A stretch of DNA of 64,000 nucleotides, from positions 62,001 to 126,000 of the forward strand of contig NZ_JAFIQV010000003.1 in NCBI RefSeq assembly GCF_017356015.1. The letters are read 5' to 3'. The notes beneath the pieces were generated by a model. That model did not search any database. It had not been told where the DNA came from and was given only the letters and a program-made list of their open reading frames with translations. The position numbers and the translations under genes are program-made. Source of the stretch: Azospirillum sp. SYSU D00513. GTDB taxonomy: Bacteria > Pseudomonadota > Alphaproteobacteria > Azospirillales > Azospirillaceae. Below are positions 38,040 through 45,419 of the stretch, one piece after another. Every line of letters begins with the position of its first letter. Position 1 is the stretch's first letter.

Positions 38040-38462
38040 ATGAGTGACCAGCTTCGCTCCGATCTGCCCGAGGATGCGCTGCTGCGGATGACGGCTGACA
38101 TCGTTTCGGCGTATGTCAGCAAGAACGCGCTGCCAGCCCAGCAGATCCCCGAGGTCATCAACACCGTCTATTCGTCCCTGACCGGCCTGACCGGCGAGCC
38201 CGCCGACCTGCCGGCGGAGCCGCTGAAGCCCGCCGTTCCCATCCGCAAGTCGGTCACGCCCGAGTACATCGTCTGCCTCGAAGACGGCAAGAAGCTGAAG
38301 ATGCTGAAGCGGCATCTTCGGTCGACCTACAACATGTCGCCGGACGAGTACCGGGCCCGCTGGGGCCTGCCGGCCGACTATCCCATGGTCGCTCCCAACT
38401 ACGCCGCCCAGCGGTCGGAGTTCGCGAAGCGAATCGGGCTGGGCCGCAGCCGCGGCGAGTGA
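38040..38462 (+). CDS. MucR/Ros-family transcriptional regulator
   Basis: This is a 140-residue prokaryotic zinc-finger-type regulator, with DNA-binding region YIVCLEDGKKLKMLKRHLRSTYNMSPDEYRARWGLPADYPMVAPNYA (about 77-121). Relative to Ros (C79-C82-H92-H96/97) it has C79 and H92, but residue 82 is Asp and 96/97 are Thr/Tyr, so two of the four usual ligands are changed. Some family members from Mesorhizobium are known to use Asp or to fold without zinc, so function may be retained. The N-terminal helices (about 10-50) mediate oligomerisation in the family. Such proteins control exopolysaccharide, motility and cell-cycle genes. Confidence 0.92.
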   Translation: MSDQLRSDLPEDALLRMTADIVSAYVSKNALPAQQIPEVINTVYSSLTGLTGEPADLPAEPLKPAVPIRKSVTPEYIVCLEDGKKLKMLKRHLRSTYNMSPDEYRARWGLPADYPMVAPNYAAQRSEFAKRIGLGRSRGE

Positions 38463-38497
38463 GCGCGGGACGTCGGTGCCGAAGGCGCCGACGCCTT

Positions 38498-38537
38498 AAG
38501 GAAAGGGCCGGCCCAGCAATGGACCGGCCCTTTCCTT
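38498..38537. terminator. bidirectional terminator between mucR and the cysteine-rich secreted protein gene
   Basis: AAGGAAAGGGCCGG (38498-38511) pairs exactly with CCGGCCCTTTCCTT (38524-38537) around a 12-base loop. The pyrimidine/purine-rich ends provide short T-rich tracts in both directions. It ends the plus-strand MucR gene and the converging minus-strand gene at 38586. Confidence 0.8.
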
Positions 38538-38585
38538 ATGCGGCGCGTCTCCCGGGATCCGGATCATGATCCGGATCGGGTCCCG

Positions 38586-38918
38586 TCAGCCGCACTGCTT
38601 GCCGCCGGACAGATGGCAATTGAAGCGTTCGACGTTGCGCGTCATTTCCTGCCCGGTGGAGATGTTCTCCGCGTTGAGGCAGTTCAGATAGGCCATGGTC
38701 TTGTCGATGTAGTCCTTCACCTCGGACTGGCAGCTCGACATGCGGTCCGCGCTGACGAAGGTCGTGCTGTCCGACATGCACATTGGAACGCCGGGCTTCA
38801 CGCAGAGCGTGGAAACCGTCGCCGGCCCCGCCGCAGCCGCGGTGCCGGCCATCATCCCGAGCCCGAGAAGCCCAATTCCCAGCCCCAGGATGGCCGGCCG
38901 CAGAACCGCGCAACGCAT
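38586..38918 (-). CDS. small secreted cysteine-rich protein
   Basis: This 110-residue protein has a Sec signal peptide (MRCAVLRPAILGLGIGLLGLGMMAGTAAAAG, cleavage near residue 28-30). The mature part of about 80 residues contains six cysteines (LCVKPG, PMCMSD, SSCQSEV, LNCLNAEN, FNCHL, KQCG), which could form three disulfides in the periplasm. The central MSSCQSEVKDYIDKTMAYLNCLN segment looks helical. I do not recognise the family. The start was moved from a TTG at 39020 to the ATG that opens the signal peptide. It lies between mucR and another small minus-strand gene. Confidence 0.7.
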   Translation of the reverse strand: MRCAVLRPAILGLGIGLLGLGMMAGTAAAAGPATVSTLCVKPGVPMCMSDSTTFVSADRMSSCQSEVKDYIDKTMAYLNCLNAENISTGQEMTRNVERFNCHLSGGKQCG

Positions 38919-39059
38919 ATCGTCATCTCCCCTCGGCTGTGGCCGCCACGGCGGCCTCCAAGCGTTCAGAGCGCGTCTTTTACAGAGCTTGCGCCGCTCG
39001 CGCCAGCCTCCTGCGGCCAACTGTCCCAGCCAGGGTTGCAGGAGAATGTCCGGAGCGTC

Positions 39060-39266
39060 TCAGCGGCCCGCCTTCTTCTGCTCCGCCTCGCGCTTCAGGA
39101 CGAAGCGCAGCTTGTTCACGGCCGTCCGCGTCAGCAGCTCGCGGCTGCCGGTCGCCGGGCCGGCGACCGACACCTCTCGGCCCGTCTTGGGGTCGATGGC
39201 GATCGCCTTCATGTAGTTGCCGATCCGCTGGTACTCGATCAGGACCTCGCCGTCGCCATCCGCCAT
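39060..39266 (-). CDS. small conserved-looking protein, 68 aa (possibly DUF6898)
   Basis: This 68-residue soluble protein reads MADGDGEVLIEYQRIGNYMK, then a middle part containing AIDPKTGREVSVAGPAT, then a basic C-terminal helix ending KREAEQKKAGR. From memory the pattern of an EVLIE strand, AIDPxTGxEVSxxGPA and a basic end resembles a small alphaproteobacterial family (DUF6898), which I cannot verify. The ATG at 39266 follows GGAGG at the correct distance; the TTG four codons earlier overlaps that site. Function unknown. Confidence 0.65.
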   Translation of the reverse strand: MADGDGEVLIEYQRIGNYMKAIAIDPKTGREVSVAGPATGSRELLTRTAVNKLRFVLKREAEQKKAGR

Positions 39267-39450
39267 GTCCGCCTCCAATCCTCACGCCGTACCCGAACGC
39301 CGGTCCGGCCCATCTTGTCGGCGGTGCGGTAAAGGCACCGTGAAGCTTTCGTGTCCGCCCGCCGCACCGTCGTTTTCCCCGGAACCCGATCCGGCCTGCC
39401 GTGTTCTGGATGGCACCAGTCCAAACCCGCACGAAGGCACGGAGCAGAAC

Positions 39451-39963
39451 ATGGCGACCAAGACGATGCAGGACCTTCTCATCGAGGATCTGCGCGACAT
39501 CTACCATGCCGAGAAGCAGATCGCGAGGGCGCTGCCGAAGCTTGCCAAGGCGGTCCAGTCCGAGACGCTGCGCCAAGCTTTCGAACAGCATGTCGAAGAG
39601 ACCAAGGGCCAGATCGAGCGCCTCGAGCAGGTCTTCGAGGAACTGGACACCCGCACCCGCGGCAAGCATTGCGACGCGATGGAAGGCCTGATCAGCGAGG
39701 CCCGCGAGATCCTGGAGATGGGCCTGGAGCCCGAGGTCCAGGACGCCGCCCTCGTCGCCGCCGCGCAGAAGATCGAACATTACGAGATCGCCAGCTACGG
39801 CACGCTGCACGCCTACGCTACGGCCTGCGGCCTGGAGAAGGTCGCCCAGCTCCTCGAGGAGACCTTGAACGAGGAGAAGAGCACGGACCAGAAGCTGAAC
39901 AAACTGGCCATCGGCGACATCAACAAGAAGGCCCTGGCGGTGAGCGGCAAGAAGGCCGCCTGA
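39451..39963 (+). CDS. ferritin-like DUF892 (YciE/YciF) protein
   Basis: This 170-residue four-helix ferritin-like protein of the YciE/YciF group is usually linked to stress responses. Blocks are MQDLLIEDLRDIYHAEKQIARALPKLAKAV, LRQAFEQHVEETKGQIERLEQVFEEL, CDAMEGLISEAREILEMG, DAALVAAAQKIEHYEIASYGTLHAYATACG and LEETLNEEKSTDQKLNKLA. The conserved Glu and His residues (E in LIEDL, H in IYHAE, E in HVEETK, EHYE, E in LNEEK) are placed to bind a di-metal centre. An ggagc site precedes the ATG. Its own terminator follows at 39996. Confidence 0.9.
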   Translation: MATKTMQDLLIEDLRDIYHAEKQIARALPKLAKAVQSETLRQAFEQHVEETKGQIERLEQVFEELDTRTRGKHCDAMEGLISEAREILEMGLEPEVQDAALVAAAQKIEHYEIASYGTLHAYATACGLEKVAQLLEETLNEEKSTDQKLNKLAIGDINKKALAVSGKKAA

Positions 39964-39995
39964 TCGCCCGAGCCACCGGCTCGCCGAAACGAAGC

Positions 39996-40031
39996 ACGGA
40001 CGCCTTCCCGGCCGGGGAGGCGTCCGTTTTC
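39996..40031 (+). terminator. terminator of the DUF892 gene
   Basis: ACGGACGCCT (39996-40005) and AGGCGTCCGT (40018-40027) pair perfectly, with an inner CCC/GGG extension, and are followed by TTTTCC. It ends the DUF892 gene 33 bases after its stop. Confidence 0.87.
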
Positions 40032-40118
40032 CGTTGGGCCTGCCCGCCATTGAACGGAGGAGGCCGAGCCGGTAGAGTCGCGGACGTTCACGCCATTCCT
40101 TTTCGCCGGTACCGGTCC

Positions 40119-40541
40119 ATGCGCATCATCTCCTCCGCCGGTCTGTTCGGCCTTGCGCTGACCGCCGCTCTCAGCGCGCCGTCCGCAGCATGGGCGGCGG
40201 AAGGTCCGGCCCCCCTGCCGCCGTCGGTGAAGATCAAGCCGCTCCTGGTTCCGGTGATCGCCGCCGGACGCATCGAGCGGTACACCCAGTTCGAGGTCAT
40301 GCTGGAGGTGGGAGACGCGACCCGGCTGGGCGAGGTGCAGGTCAAGCTGCCCAAGCTGCACGACGCGATCCTGTCGGCCGTCTACCATGGCGTCGGGGAA
40401 GGCTGGATCGTCCGCGGCAACATCGCCAATCTGCCCGCCCTGCGCCGCATGATCGACGAGTCCAACACGAAGCTGATGGGCAAGGACGTGATCACGCGGA
40501 TCATGATCACGCCGGTGGCGCGCCAGTCCTCGCTTCCCTGA
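40119..40541 (+). CDS. exported FliL-like domain protein (paralogue of the protein at 29306-29755)
   Basis: This 140-residue protein has a cleavable signal peptide (MRIISSAGLFGLALTAALSAPSAAWA, cleavage near residue 26). Its mature domain matches the FliL-like protein encoded at 29306: both share a VPVI.A strand, a following Glu-rich turn and (V/M).LEV strand, then P(R/K)L.DA(F/I)L.A(L/V)Y, and a C-terminal amphipathic helix with K..G..(V/L).T (about residues 40-135 here). It lacks the transmembrane anchor and polyproline linker, so it would be soluble in the periplasm. I infer it may interact with the same partners or be a decoy. Function unproven. Confidence 0.7.
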   Translation: MRIISSAGLFGLALTAALSAPSAAWAAEGPAPLPPSVKIKPLLVPVIAAGRIERYTQFEVMLEVGDATRLGEVQVKLPKLHDAILSAVYHGVGEGWIVRGNIANLPALRRMIDESNTKLMGKDVITRIMITPVARQSSLP

Positions 40542-40600
40542 CCAACCCCGGCGCGGAAGACCGCCTTCCCCAAGAACCTCAGGACGTAGAGAGGATAGCG

Positions 40601-41029
40601 ATGAGCGTGATCTACGTGGCGCGCAGCGCCGCGTTGTCGAAATGGGCGTCCGATGTCGGACAGGGCAAGCACGTCTTCAAGCTCGGCCTCGCCGAGGGCG
40701 ACGCGGAGGCGAAGGCCGCGGTCGCGGCCGGTTGGGCCGGGGAGCAGGACTGGAAGATCGTGGCCACCCGCGAGGCCGAGGGCATCGCGGAGGAGGATCT
40801 CTTCGCCCGCCTTGGGCGAAAGGAAAAGGCCATCGACCCGACCTACTACCCGAAGCTCAAGGGCACGCCGGGTGTGTTCCGGATCAATCTCGTCAACGTG
40901 CAGAACAGCCTGCTGGTGGCAAAGGCCATGTCGTCGGAGGAGCCGTTGGCCGACGTCAAGGCCAAGCCGAAGGACATCGCCGACTACATGATCCGCAACG
41001 CCCTTCCCGCCCAGGCGTCCGATGAGTGA
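40601..41029 (+). CDS. hypothetical protein coupled to a DUF488 gene
   Basis: This 142-residue protein begins MSVIYVARSAALSKWASDVG and continues with HVFKLGLAEGDAEAKAAVAAGWAGEQDWKIVATREAEGIAEEDLFARLGRKEKAIDPTYYPKLKGTPGVFRINLVNVQNSLLVAKAM. Alternating strands and helices suggest a compact alpha/beta fold. It is known to me only as a conserved hypothetical and I cannot assign a domain. Its stop overlaps the start of the DUF488 gene by eight bases, implying coupled synthesis and possibly a complex. Some features (short, paired, same operon) recall two-gene modules, but no toxin motif is seen. Confidence 0.7.
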   Translation: MSVIYVARSAALSKWASDVGQGKHVFKLGLAEGDAEAKAAVAAGWAGEQDWKIVATREAEGIAEEDLFARLGRKEKAIDPTYYPKLKGTPGVFRINLVNVQNSLLVAKAMSSEEPLADVKAKPKDIADYMIRNALPAQASDE

Positions 41030-41504
41030 CGGGGCGACGCCTCAAAAGCCTGCGGTGAAGGACACGCCGGTCGTCTTCACGATCGGCTACGAACGCGCGT
41101 CGCTCGACGGCGTGCTCGCCGCCCTGCGGGAGCGGGGTGTCGCCGTCGTTCTGGACGTGCGCGAGCTGCCGCTGTCGCGCCGCGCCGGCTTTTCCAAGCG
41201 GCAGCTCGCCGCCGGGCTGGAGGAGGCGGGAATCGGCTACGTCCATCTGAAGGGGCTCGGCACGCCCAAGGAAGGGCGGGTCGCCGCGCATCAGGGGGAA
41301 ATGGACCGCTTCTGGGACATCGTCGAATCGAAGATGGCGACGCCGGAGGCGGAGCACGACCTGCAGCGCGCGGCCACCATCGCGCGCGAGAAGCCCGCCT
41401 GCCTTCTGTGCTACGAGGCGGACGCCCATGTCTGCCACCGCGCCCGCGTCGCCCGCGCGCTGACCGAACGCTTCGGCTTCCGGGTCGAAGACTTGAGCGT
41501 CTAG
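41022..41504 (+). CDS. DUF488 family protein
   Basis: This 160-residue DUF488 protein carries the family hallmarks VFTIGYERASLDGVLAALRERGVAVVLDVRELPLSRRAGFSKRQLAAGLEEAGIGYVHLKGLGTPKE, and LLCYEADAHVCHRARVARALTERFG with conserved Cys/His (CxxH/CH). The family is of unknown biochemical role. The start overlaps the preceding gene by eight bases, and an ElaA-type acetyltransferase gene follows 13 bases after its stop, so the three probably form one operon. Confidence 0.9.
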   Translation: MSDGATPQKPAVKDTPVVFTIGYERASLDGVLAALRERGVAVVLDVRELPLSRRAGFSKRQLAAGLEEAGIGYVHLKGLGTPKEGRVAAHQGEMDRFWDIVESKMATPEAEHDLQRAATIAREKPACLLCYEADAHVCHRARVARALTERFGFRVEDLSV

Positions 41505-41517
41505 GAGTCACCCGCCC

Positions 41518-41967
41518 ATGCGTTTCCAGTGGTCCACCTTCGCCGAGCTGTCCACGCCGGACCTCCACGAACTGCTGATGCTGCGGAGCAGCGTTCTGGT
41601 GGTGGAGCAGGCGTCGCCCTACCCCGACATCGACGGCAAGGATCCGGCCAGCCATCACCTGCGGCTTTGGGTGGAGGGCCATCCCGGCCTGGCCGGCTGC
41701 GCCCGTTGCCTGGGGCCGGACCTCGTCGCGGGCGGCGTCGCCTTCGGGCGGCTGGCGCTGGCGCCCGGTCTGCGGCGGCACGGCTATGGCCGCGCCCTGG
41801 TGGCCGAGGCGCTCCGCTTCCTGGAGGAGCGCTGGCCGGGCCAGGACGTGGTGATCGGCGCCCAGGCCTATCTGGAGGAGTTCTATGGGTCCTTCGGCTT
41901 CCGCCGCGAGGGCGACCTCTACGACGATGTCGGCATCCCGCATTACGACATGCGGCTGCGCCGGTAA
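41518..41967 (+). CDS. ElaA-like GNAT acetyltransferase
   Basis: This 149-residue N-acetyltransferase resembles ElaA: FAELSTPDLHELLMLRSSVLVVEQASPYPDIDGKD, with the E-x2-Y-x-D-ID-GKD block, then the acetyl-CoA loop FGRLALAPGLRRHGYGRALVAEALRFLEER (RxxGxG/A: RRHGYGRA), and EEFYGSFGFRREGDLYDDVGIPHYDMRL at the C-terminus, with the FYxxFGF and GIPHYDM patterns typical of ElaA. The substrate is unknown. It lies at the end of the cluster with DUF488 and converges with the TPR gene on the minus strand (15 bases between stops). Confidence 0.88.
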   Translation: MRFQWSTFAELSTPDLHELLMLRSSVLVVEQASPYPDIDGKDPASHHLRLWVEGHPGLAGCARCLGPDLVAGGVAFGRLALAPGLRRHGYGRALVAEALRFLEERWPGQDVVIGAQAYLEEFYGSFGFRREGDLYDDVGIPHYDMRLRR

Positions 41968-41982
41968 GGATCTCAAGGAGGT

Positions 41983-43410
41983 TCAAGTGTCCTTGATGCA
42001 AGCGCCCACATGGGTGAAGGCGAAGCGCGCATCGATCGGCACCTCCGGAAAGGGACAACCGTGCGGCGCGTGCGCGCTGTCATGCACGAGGCAGCGGCCC
42101 TCGATCAGCGGCCAGACGAACCGCCCGAGGAAACGCTGGTCCTGAAGACGCCCGCCATCGAGGGAGGCGACGCCGCGCACCAACGGCGCCAACGGTGGCA
42201 ACATCCCGGCGCGGCCACCCCACATGCCGGCCAATATCAGGTCCGTGTGCATGATGTGATCGCGCATGACGTGAAAGGGCAAGCCGGAGGCGACCCATTC
42301 GTCCACCGCCGCCCGTTCCCGGCTGTTCAGGCGGGAGTCGGCGTCCCGGCAGAGAAAAAGACCGACCGCCGGATCGTCGGAAGCGAGAAAGCGCCAGTAC
42401 AGGCCCTGTGACGGACCGCTGCCCGCCTCCATGGCGATCAGTTCGGCGCTCAATCCGGCGAGTTCCTGGAGAACGGCTTCCGGCACGGAATCGTCATGAT
42501 AGATGCGGCAGGTCCAGCCCGGATAGAATTCCGCCGTGAGCCGCGCGTTCTCGATCGCTCCCCGTGTGTAGATGGAGGATTGTCCCCACAGGCTGAAGGC
42601 AATGACCCGCTTCGAGCCGCCTGCGGACGCGGAAGCCCGGAGAAGTTTAAGGCCCGGCGGAGCCCTCATTGCCTCCCGCTTCTTCCAGGCGAGAAGATCG
42701 TTGGCCACGCGCGTTGCCTCGCCAAACCGGCCGGCATGATAGAGGGTCGCGACGAGGTGCTCCCGCGTGTCGAGATGGTCCGGCTCGATCACGGCGGCGC
42801 GCCCGAAGAGCATGGCGGCCTCGGCCATCGAACCGGCCTTGAGGCGTGCCGATCCGGCGTTGTAGTGCAGGCGGTGCGATGACGGAACGGCAAGCAGCGC
42901 GGCCCGGTATGCCGCCGCCGCCGCCGCCCACGCTCCCTGGTCGTAGCAGGCATCGCCCAGGCCGGAGAGCGCGCCCACGTCATCGGGCTGCAAGGCAAGA
43001 GCTTCGCGGAAAGCCGCCGCGGCATTCGCGGGGCTGGCGGCGTTCAAATGATGGCGTCCCTGGTCACGGAGAAGCTCGGCCAGCTGGCCGGACAGGGCTT
43101 TCGCGCCGTGCGCGACGGCCTTGCGGAAGGCGTCGACAGCGGCTTCGGTCCGGCCGGCGGCGAGCAGCAGCTTGCCATGATTGGCGTGAAATTCGGCGGA
43201 CTCCGGCCGCAGGAGAACGGCCTGGGAAAGACGAGCCAATCCGGCGTCGAGCCGCCCCGACTGCCCGAGCAGGAGCCCGGAAAGATGAAGCGCGTCCGGG
43301 TTCTTCGGATCGACGGCGAGCACGCGGTCGTAAAGGGTTTCCGCTTCGGCGATGCGCCCGGCGCATTGCAGGTCGAAGGCCAGCAGGATCGCTTCAGATA
43401 CGGTCGCCAT
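41983..43410 (-). CDS. TPR-repeat protein with C-terminal glycosyltransferase-like domain
   Basis: This 475-residue protein has about seven tetratricopeptide repeats (about residues 5-250; for example EAETLYDRVLAVDPKNPDALHLSGLLLGQ, HYNAGSARLKAGSMAEAAMLFGRAAVIEPDHLDTREHL). A C-terminal domain of about 200 residues starts KRVIAFSLWGQSSIYTRGAIENARLTAEFYPGWTCRIYHDDSV and contains LCRDADSRLNSRERAAVDEWVASGLPFHVMRDH. The (C)RDADSRL segment looks like a DxD metal-nucleotide-sugar motif. This is TPR plus glycosyltransferase, conceptually like O-GlcNAc transferase but with a different catalytic fold. The assignment of the second domain is tentative. No ribosome site is obvious. Confidence 0.72.
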   Translation of the reverse strand: MATVSEAILLAFDLQCAGRIAEAETLYDRVLAVDPKNPDALHLSGLLLGQSGRLDAGLARLSQAVLLRPESAEFHANHGKLLLAAGRTEAAVDAFRKAVAHGAKALSGQLAELLRDQGRHHLNAASPANAAAAFREALALQPDDVGALSGLGDACYDQGAWAAAAAAYRAALLAVPSSHRLHYNAGSARLKAGSMAEAAMLFGRAAVIEPDHLDTREHLVATLYHAGRFGEATRVANDLLAWKKREAMRAPPGLKLLRASASAGGSKRVIAFSLWGQSSIYTRGAIENARLTAEFYPGWTCRIYHDDSVPEAVLQELAGLSAELIAMEAGSGPSQGLYWRFLASDDPAVGLFLCRDADSRLNSRERAAVDEWVASGLPFHVMRDHIMHTDLILAGMWGGRAGMLPPLAPLVRGVASLDGGRLQDQRFLGRFVWPLIEGRCLVHDSAHAPHGCPFPEVPIDARFAFTHVGACIKDT

Positions 43411-43481
43411 GCCGGATAAGTAGCACAAAGCCGGACGCTGAACAGCCGGCCTCCACGGTCTGTATGCGGCGCACGGACGGA

Positions 43482-43516
43482 AAAACGGCGCCGGGATCTC
43501 CCCCGACGCCGTTTTC
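43482..43516 (-). terminator. terminator after the Deg protease gene (symmetric)
   Basis: AAAACGGCG (43482-43490) pairs with CGCCGTTTT (43507-43515); A-runs lie on the left and T residues on the right, so it can act on either strand. On the minus strand it follows the degP-like stop at 43551 by 35 bases. Confidence 0.8.
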
Positions 43517-43550
43517 TGTTCCTGTGCTCTGACGGTTCGGGGCGGACCCG

Positions 43551-45110
43551 TCAACCAAGCGGCACGGCCACGAAGCGCAGGTCGCCCTGGCGATCGACCA
43601 GAAGCAGGATGGACTTCTTGCCCTGCTGCTTGGCCTGGTCGATGCGGGACTTCACGTCCTCCGGCTTGGTGACGGCCTCCTGGCCCACCTCGATTATGAC
43701 GTCGCCGGGGCGCACGCCCTTCTCGCCGGCGGTCGAGCCGCCCTGCACGTCGGTCACGACCACGCCGTTCAGTTCCGGCTTGATTTCGAACCGCTGGCGC
43801 AGTTCCGGGGTGATGCCGGTCAGCTTGAGCCCCAGCACCTCGGTCGAGGACGGGGTGGCGGGCTGCGGGGCCTCCGGGACGTTGGCGAGCAGGCCGGATT
43901 CCTCGGCCGCTTCCAGCTCGCCCACCTCCACCTGGAGGCTGAGCTTCTTGCCCTTGCGCCACACTTCGACGGGGACGGCCTTGTCGATGGGGGTCTCGGC
44001 GACGACGCGCGGCAGGCGGCGCATCTCGTCGATCTCCTTGCCGTCGAACTTGGCGACGACGTCGCCGGCCTGGATGCCCGCCTTCGCGGCCGGGCCGTCC
44101 GGCGTGATCGAGGCGACGAGCGCGCCCTTGTGGGCCTGGAGGCCGAGGCTCTCCGCGATCTCCGGCGTCACCGCCTGGATGCGCACGCCGAGCCAGCCGC
44201 GGCGGGTCTTGCCATAGTCGCGGAGCTGCGCCACGACCTGCTTGGCGAGGTTCGCCGGGATGGCGAAGCCGATGCCGACCGAGCCGCCCGTCGGCGAGAA
44301 GATCGCCGTGTTGATGCCGATGACCTCGCCGTTCAGGTTGAACATCGGGCCGCCGGAATTGCCGCGGTTGATCGAGGCGTCGGTCTGCAGGAAGTCGTCG
44401 TAGGGGCCGGCGTTGATGTCGCGCTGGCGGGCCGAGATGATGCCGGCCGTCACCGAGCCGCCGAGGCCGAACGGGTTGCCGATGGCCAGCACCCAGTCGC
44501 CGACGCGCATGGCGTCGCTGTCGCCGAAGGGAACGGCGACGAGCGGGTGGTTGGTCTTGATCTTCAGCAGGGCCAGGTCGGTCTTGCTGTCGCGGCCGAC
44601 CAGCTCGGCCTTGATGTTGGTGTCGTCCTGGAGGATGACCGTGATCTCGTCGGCGTCCTGGATGACGTGGTTGTTGGTGACCACGTAGCCGTTCTGCGCG
44701 TCGATGATGAAGCCGGAGCCGAGCGAGGTGGACCGGCGTTGCGGCTGGTCCTGCTGCTGCTGGCGGTCGAAGAAGTCCTTGAAGAACTCCTCGAACGGGG
44801 AGCCCGGCGGGAACTGGGGCATCTCGGGCCGCTGGCCGGGGGCGCCCGGCGGGCCGCCCTGCGGACGCTGCGGAGCCGCCTGGCTGGTGGAAATGTTGAC
44901 CACCGCGGGCAGGAGCTTTTCGGCGAGGTCGGCGAAGCTCGTCGGCGCCGGGCGCGACTGCGCCGCGGCGGGGCTGCTGACGGCCGTCATCAGACCCCAG
45001 AGGAGAGCCGCGATCAGCGGAAGGACACCCGCCCAGAAGACCAGGCGGTTGCGACGATCGTCGGCGACCGCGACCCGGACGGCGTGCTTGGTTCGATGGT
45101 GACGATTCAA
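43551..45110 (-). CDS. periplasmic serine endoprotease, DegP/DegQ (Do) family
   Basis: This 519-residue HtrA-family protease/chaperone handles misfolded envelope proteins. The N-terminal hydrophobic segment (LVFWAGVLPLIAALLWGLMTAVSS, about 23-46) is an uncleaved or cleavable signal. The protease domain has the triad H148 (TNNHVI), D178 (SKTDLALL) and S252 (GNSGGP). Two PDZ domains follow (about 300-400 and 425-515; RGWLGVRIQAVTPEIAESLGLQAHKGALVASI and LNGVVVTDVQGGSTAGEKGVRPGDVIIEVG). A Pro/Gln-rich segment (about 80-127) precedes the protease domain. It lies downstream of hflK-hflC on the same strand, a common alphaproteobacterial arrangement. Confidence 0.94.
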   Translation of the reverse strand: MNRHHRTKHAVRVAVADDRRNRLVFWAGVLPLIAALLWGLMTAVSSPAAAQSRPAPTSFADLAEKLLPAVVNISTSQAAPQRPQGGPPGAPGQRPEMPQFPPGSPFEEFFKDFFDRQQQQDQPQRRSTSLGSGFIIDAQNGYVVTNNHVIQDADEITVILQDDTNIKAELVGRDSKTDLALLKIKTNHPLVAVPFGDSDAMRVGDWVLAIGNPFGLGGSVTAGIISARQRDINAGPYDDFLQTDASINRGNSGGPMFNLNGEVIGINTAIFSPTGGSVGIGFAIPANLAKQVVAQLRDYGKTRRGWLGVRIQAVTPEIAESLGLQAHKGALVASITPDGPAAKAGIQAGDVVAKFDGKEIDEMRRLPRVVAETPIDKAVPVEVWRKGKKLSLQVEVGELEAAEESGLLANVPEAPQPATPSSTEVLGLKLTGITPELRQRFEIKPELNGVVVTDVQGGSTAGEKGVRPGDVIIEVGQEAVTKPEDVKSRIDQAKQQGKKSILLLVDRQGDLRFVAVPLG

Positions 45111-45419
45111 CTCAACTCTCCCTGCCGGACGTCCCGCCGGTCATCTGCGGAACGCGTGCCGCGGCGGCCATGCACACCCGTTTTCAACAGCGGATGTAGG
45201 CGTCGCGTCGCGCCGCTTCAAGCAACGGTGTCCGGACCCGAACACAGGTTTGTCCGCAAACCGGATCATCGTCCGAATATGCGGTGACGAGTATGGCTGG
45301 AAAATGGCGCCTTGGTCCATATGTCGCACGGCCGAACGGGCGCTGCAAAACGGAAGGAAGCGCCCTTCCCGGCGCCGTTTCCGGCGCTGAAAAGGGCGCT
45401 TCCCGTCCGGTCGGGCCGA
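45111..45419. other. intergenic region between hflC and the Deg protease gene
   Basis: There is no gene in these 309 bases. The left part (45111-45340) should hold the minus-strand promoter of the protease gene, though no clean -35/-10 pair was assigned. A GGTTTG-tccg-CAAACC hairpin lies near 45246-45263. The right part contains the strong hairpin at 45356-45403 that ends hflC. Confidence 0.5.
45356..45403 (-). terminator. large hairpin terminator downstream of hflC
   Basis: GGAAGCGCCCTT (45356-45367) and AAGGGCGCTTCC (45392-45403) form a perfect 12-bp stem whose interior contains a second hairpin, GGCGCCG/CGGCGC. On the minus strand the stem is followed by TTCCGTTTTG. It ends the hflK-hflC operon 17 bases beyond the hflC stop. 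Confidence 0.72.
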
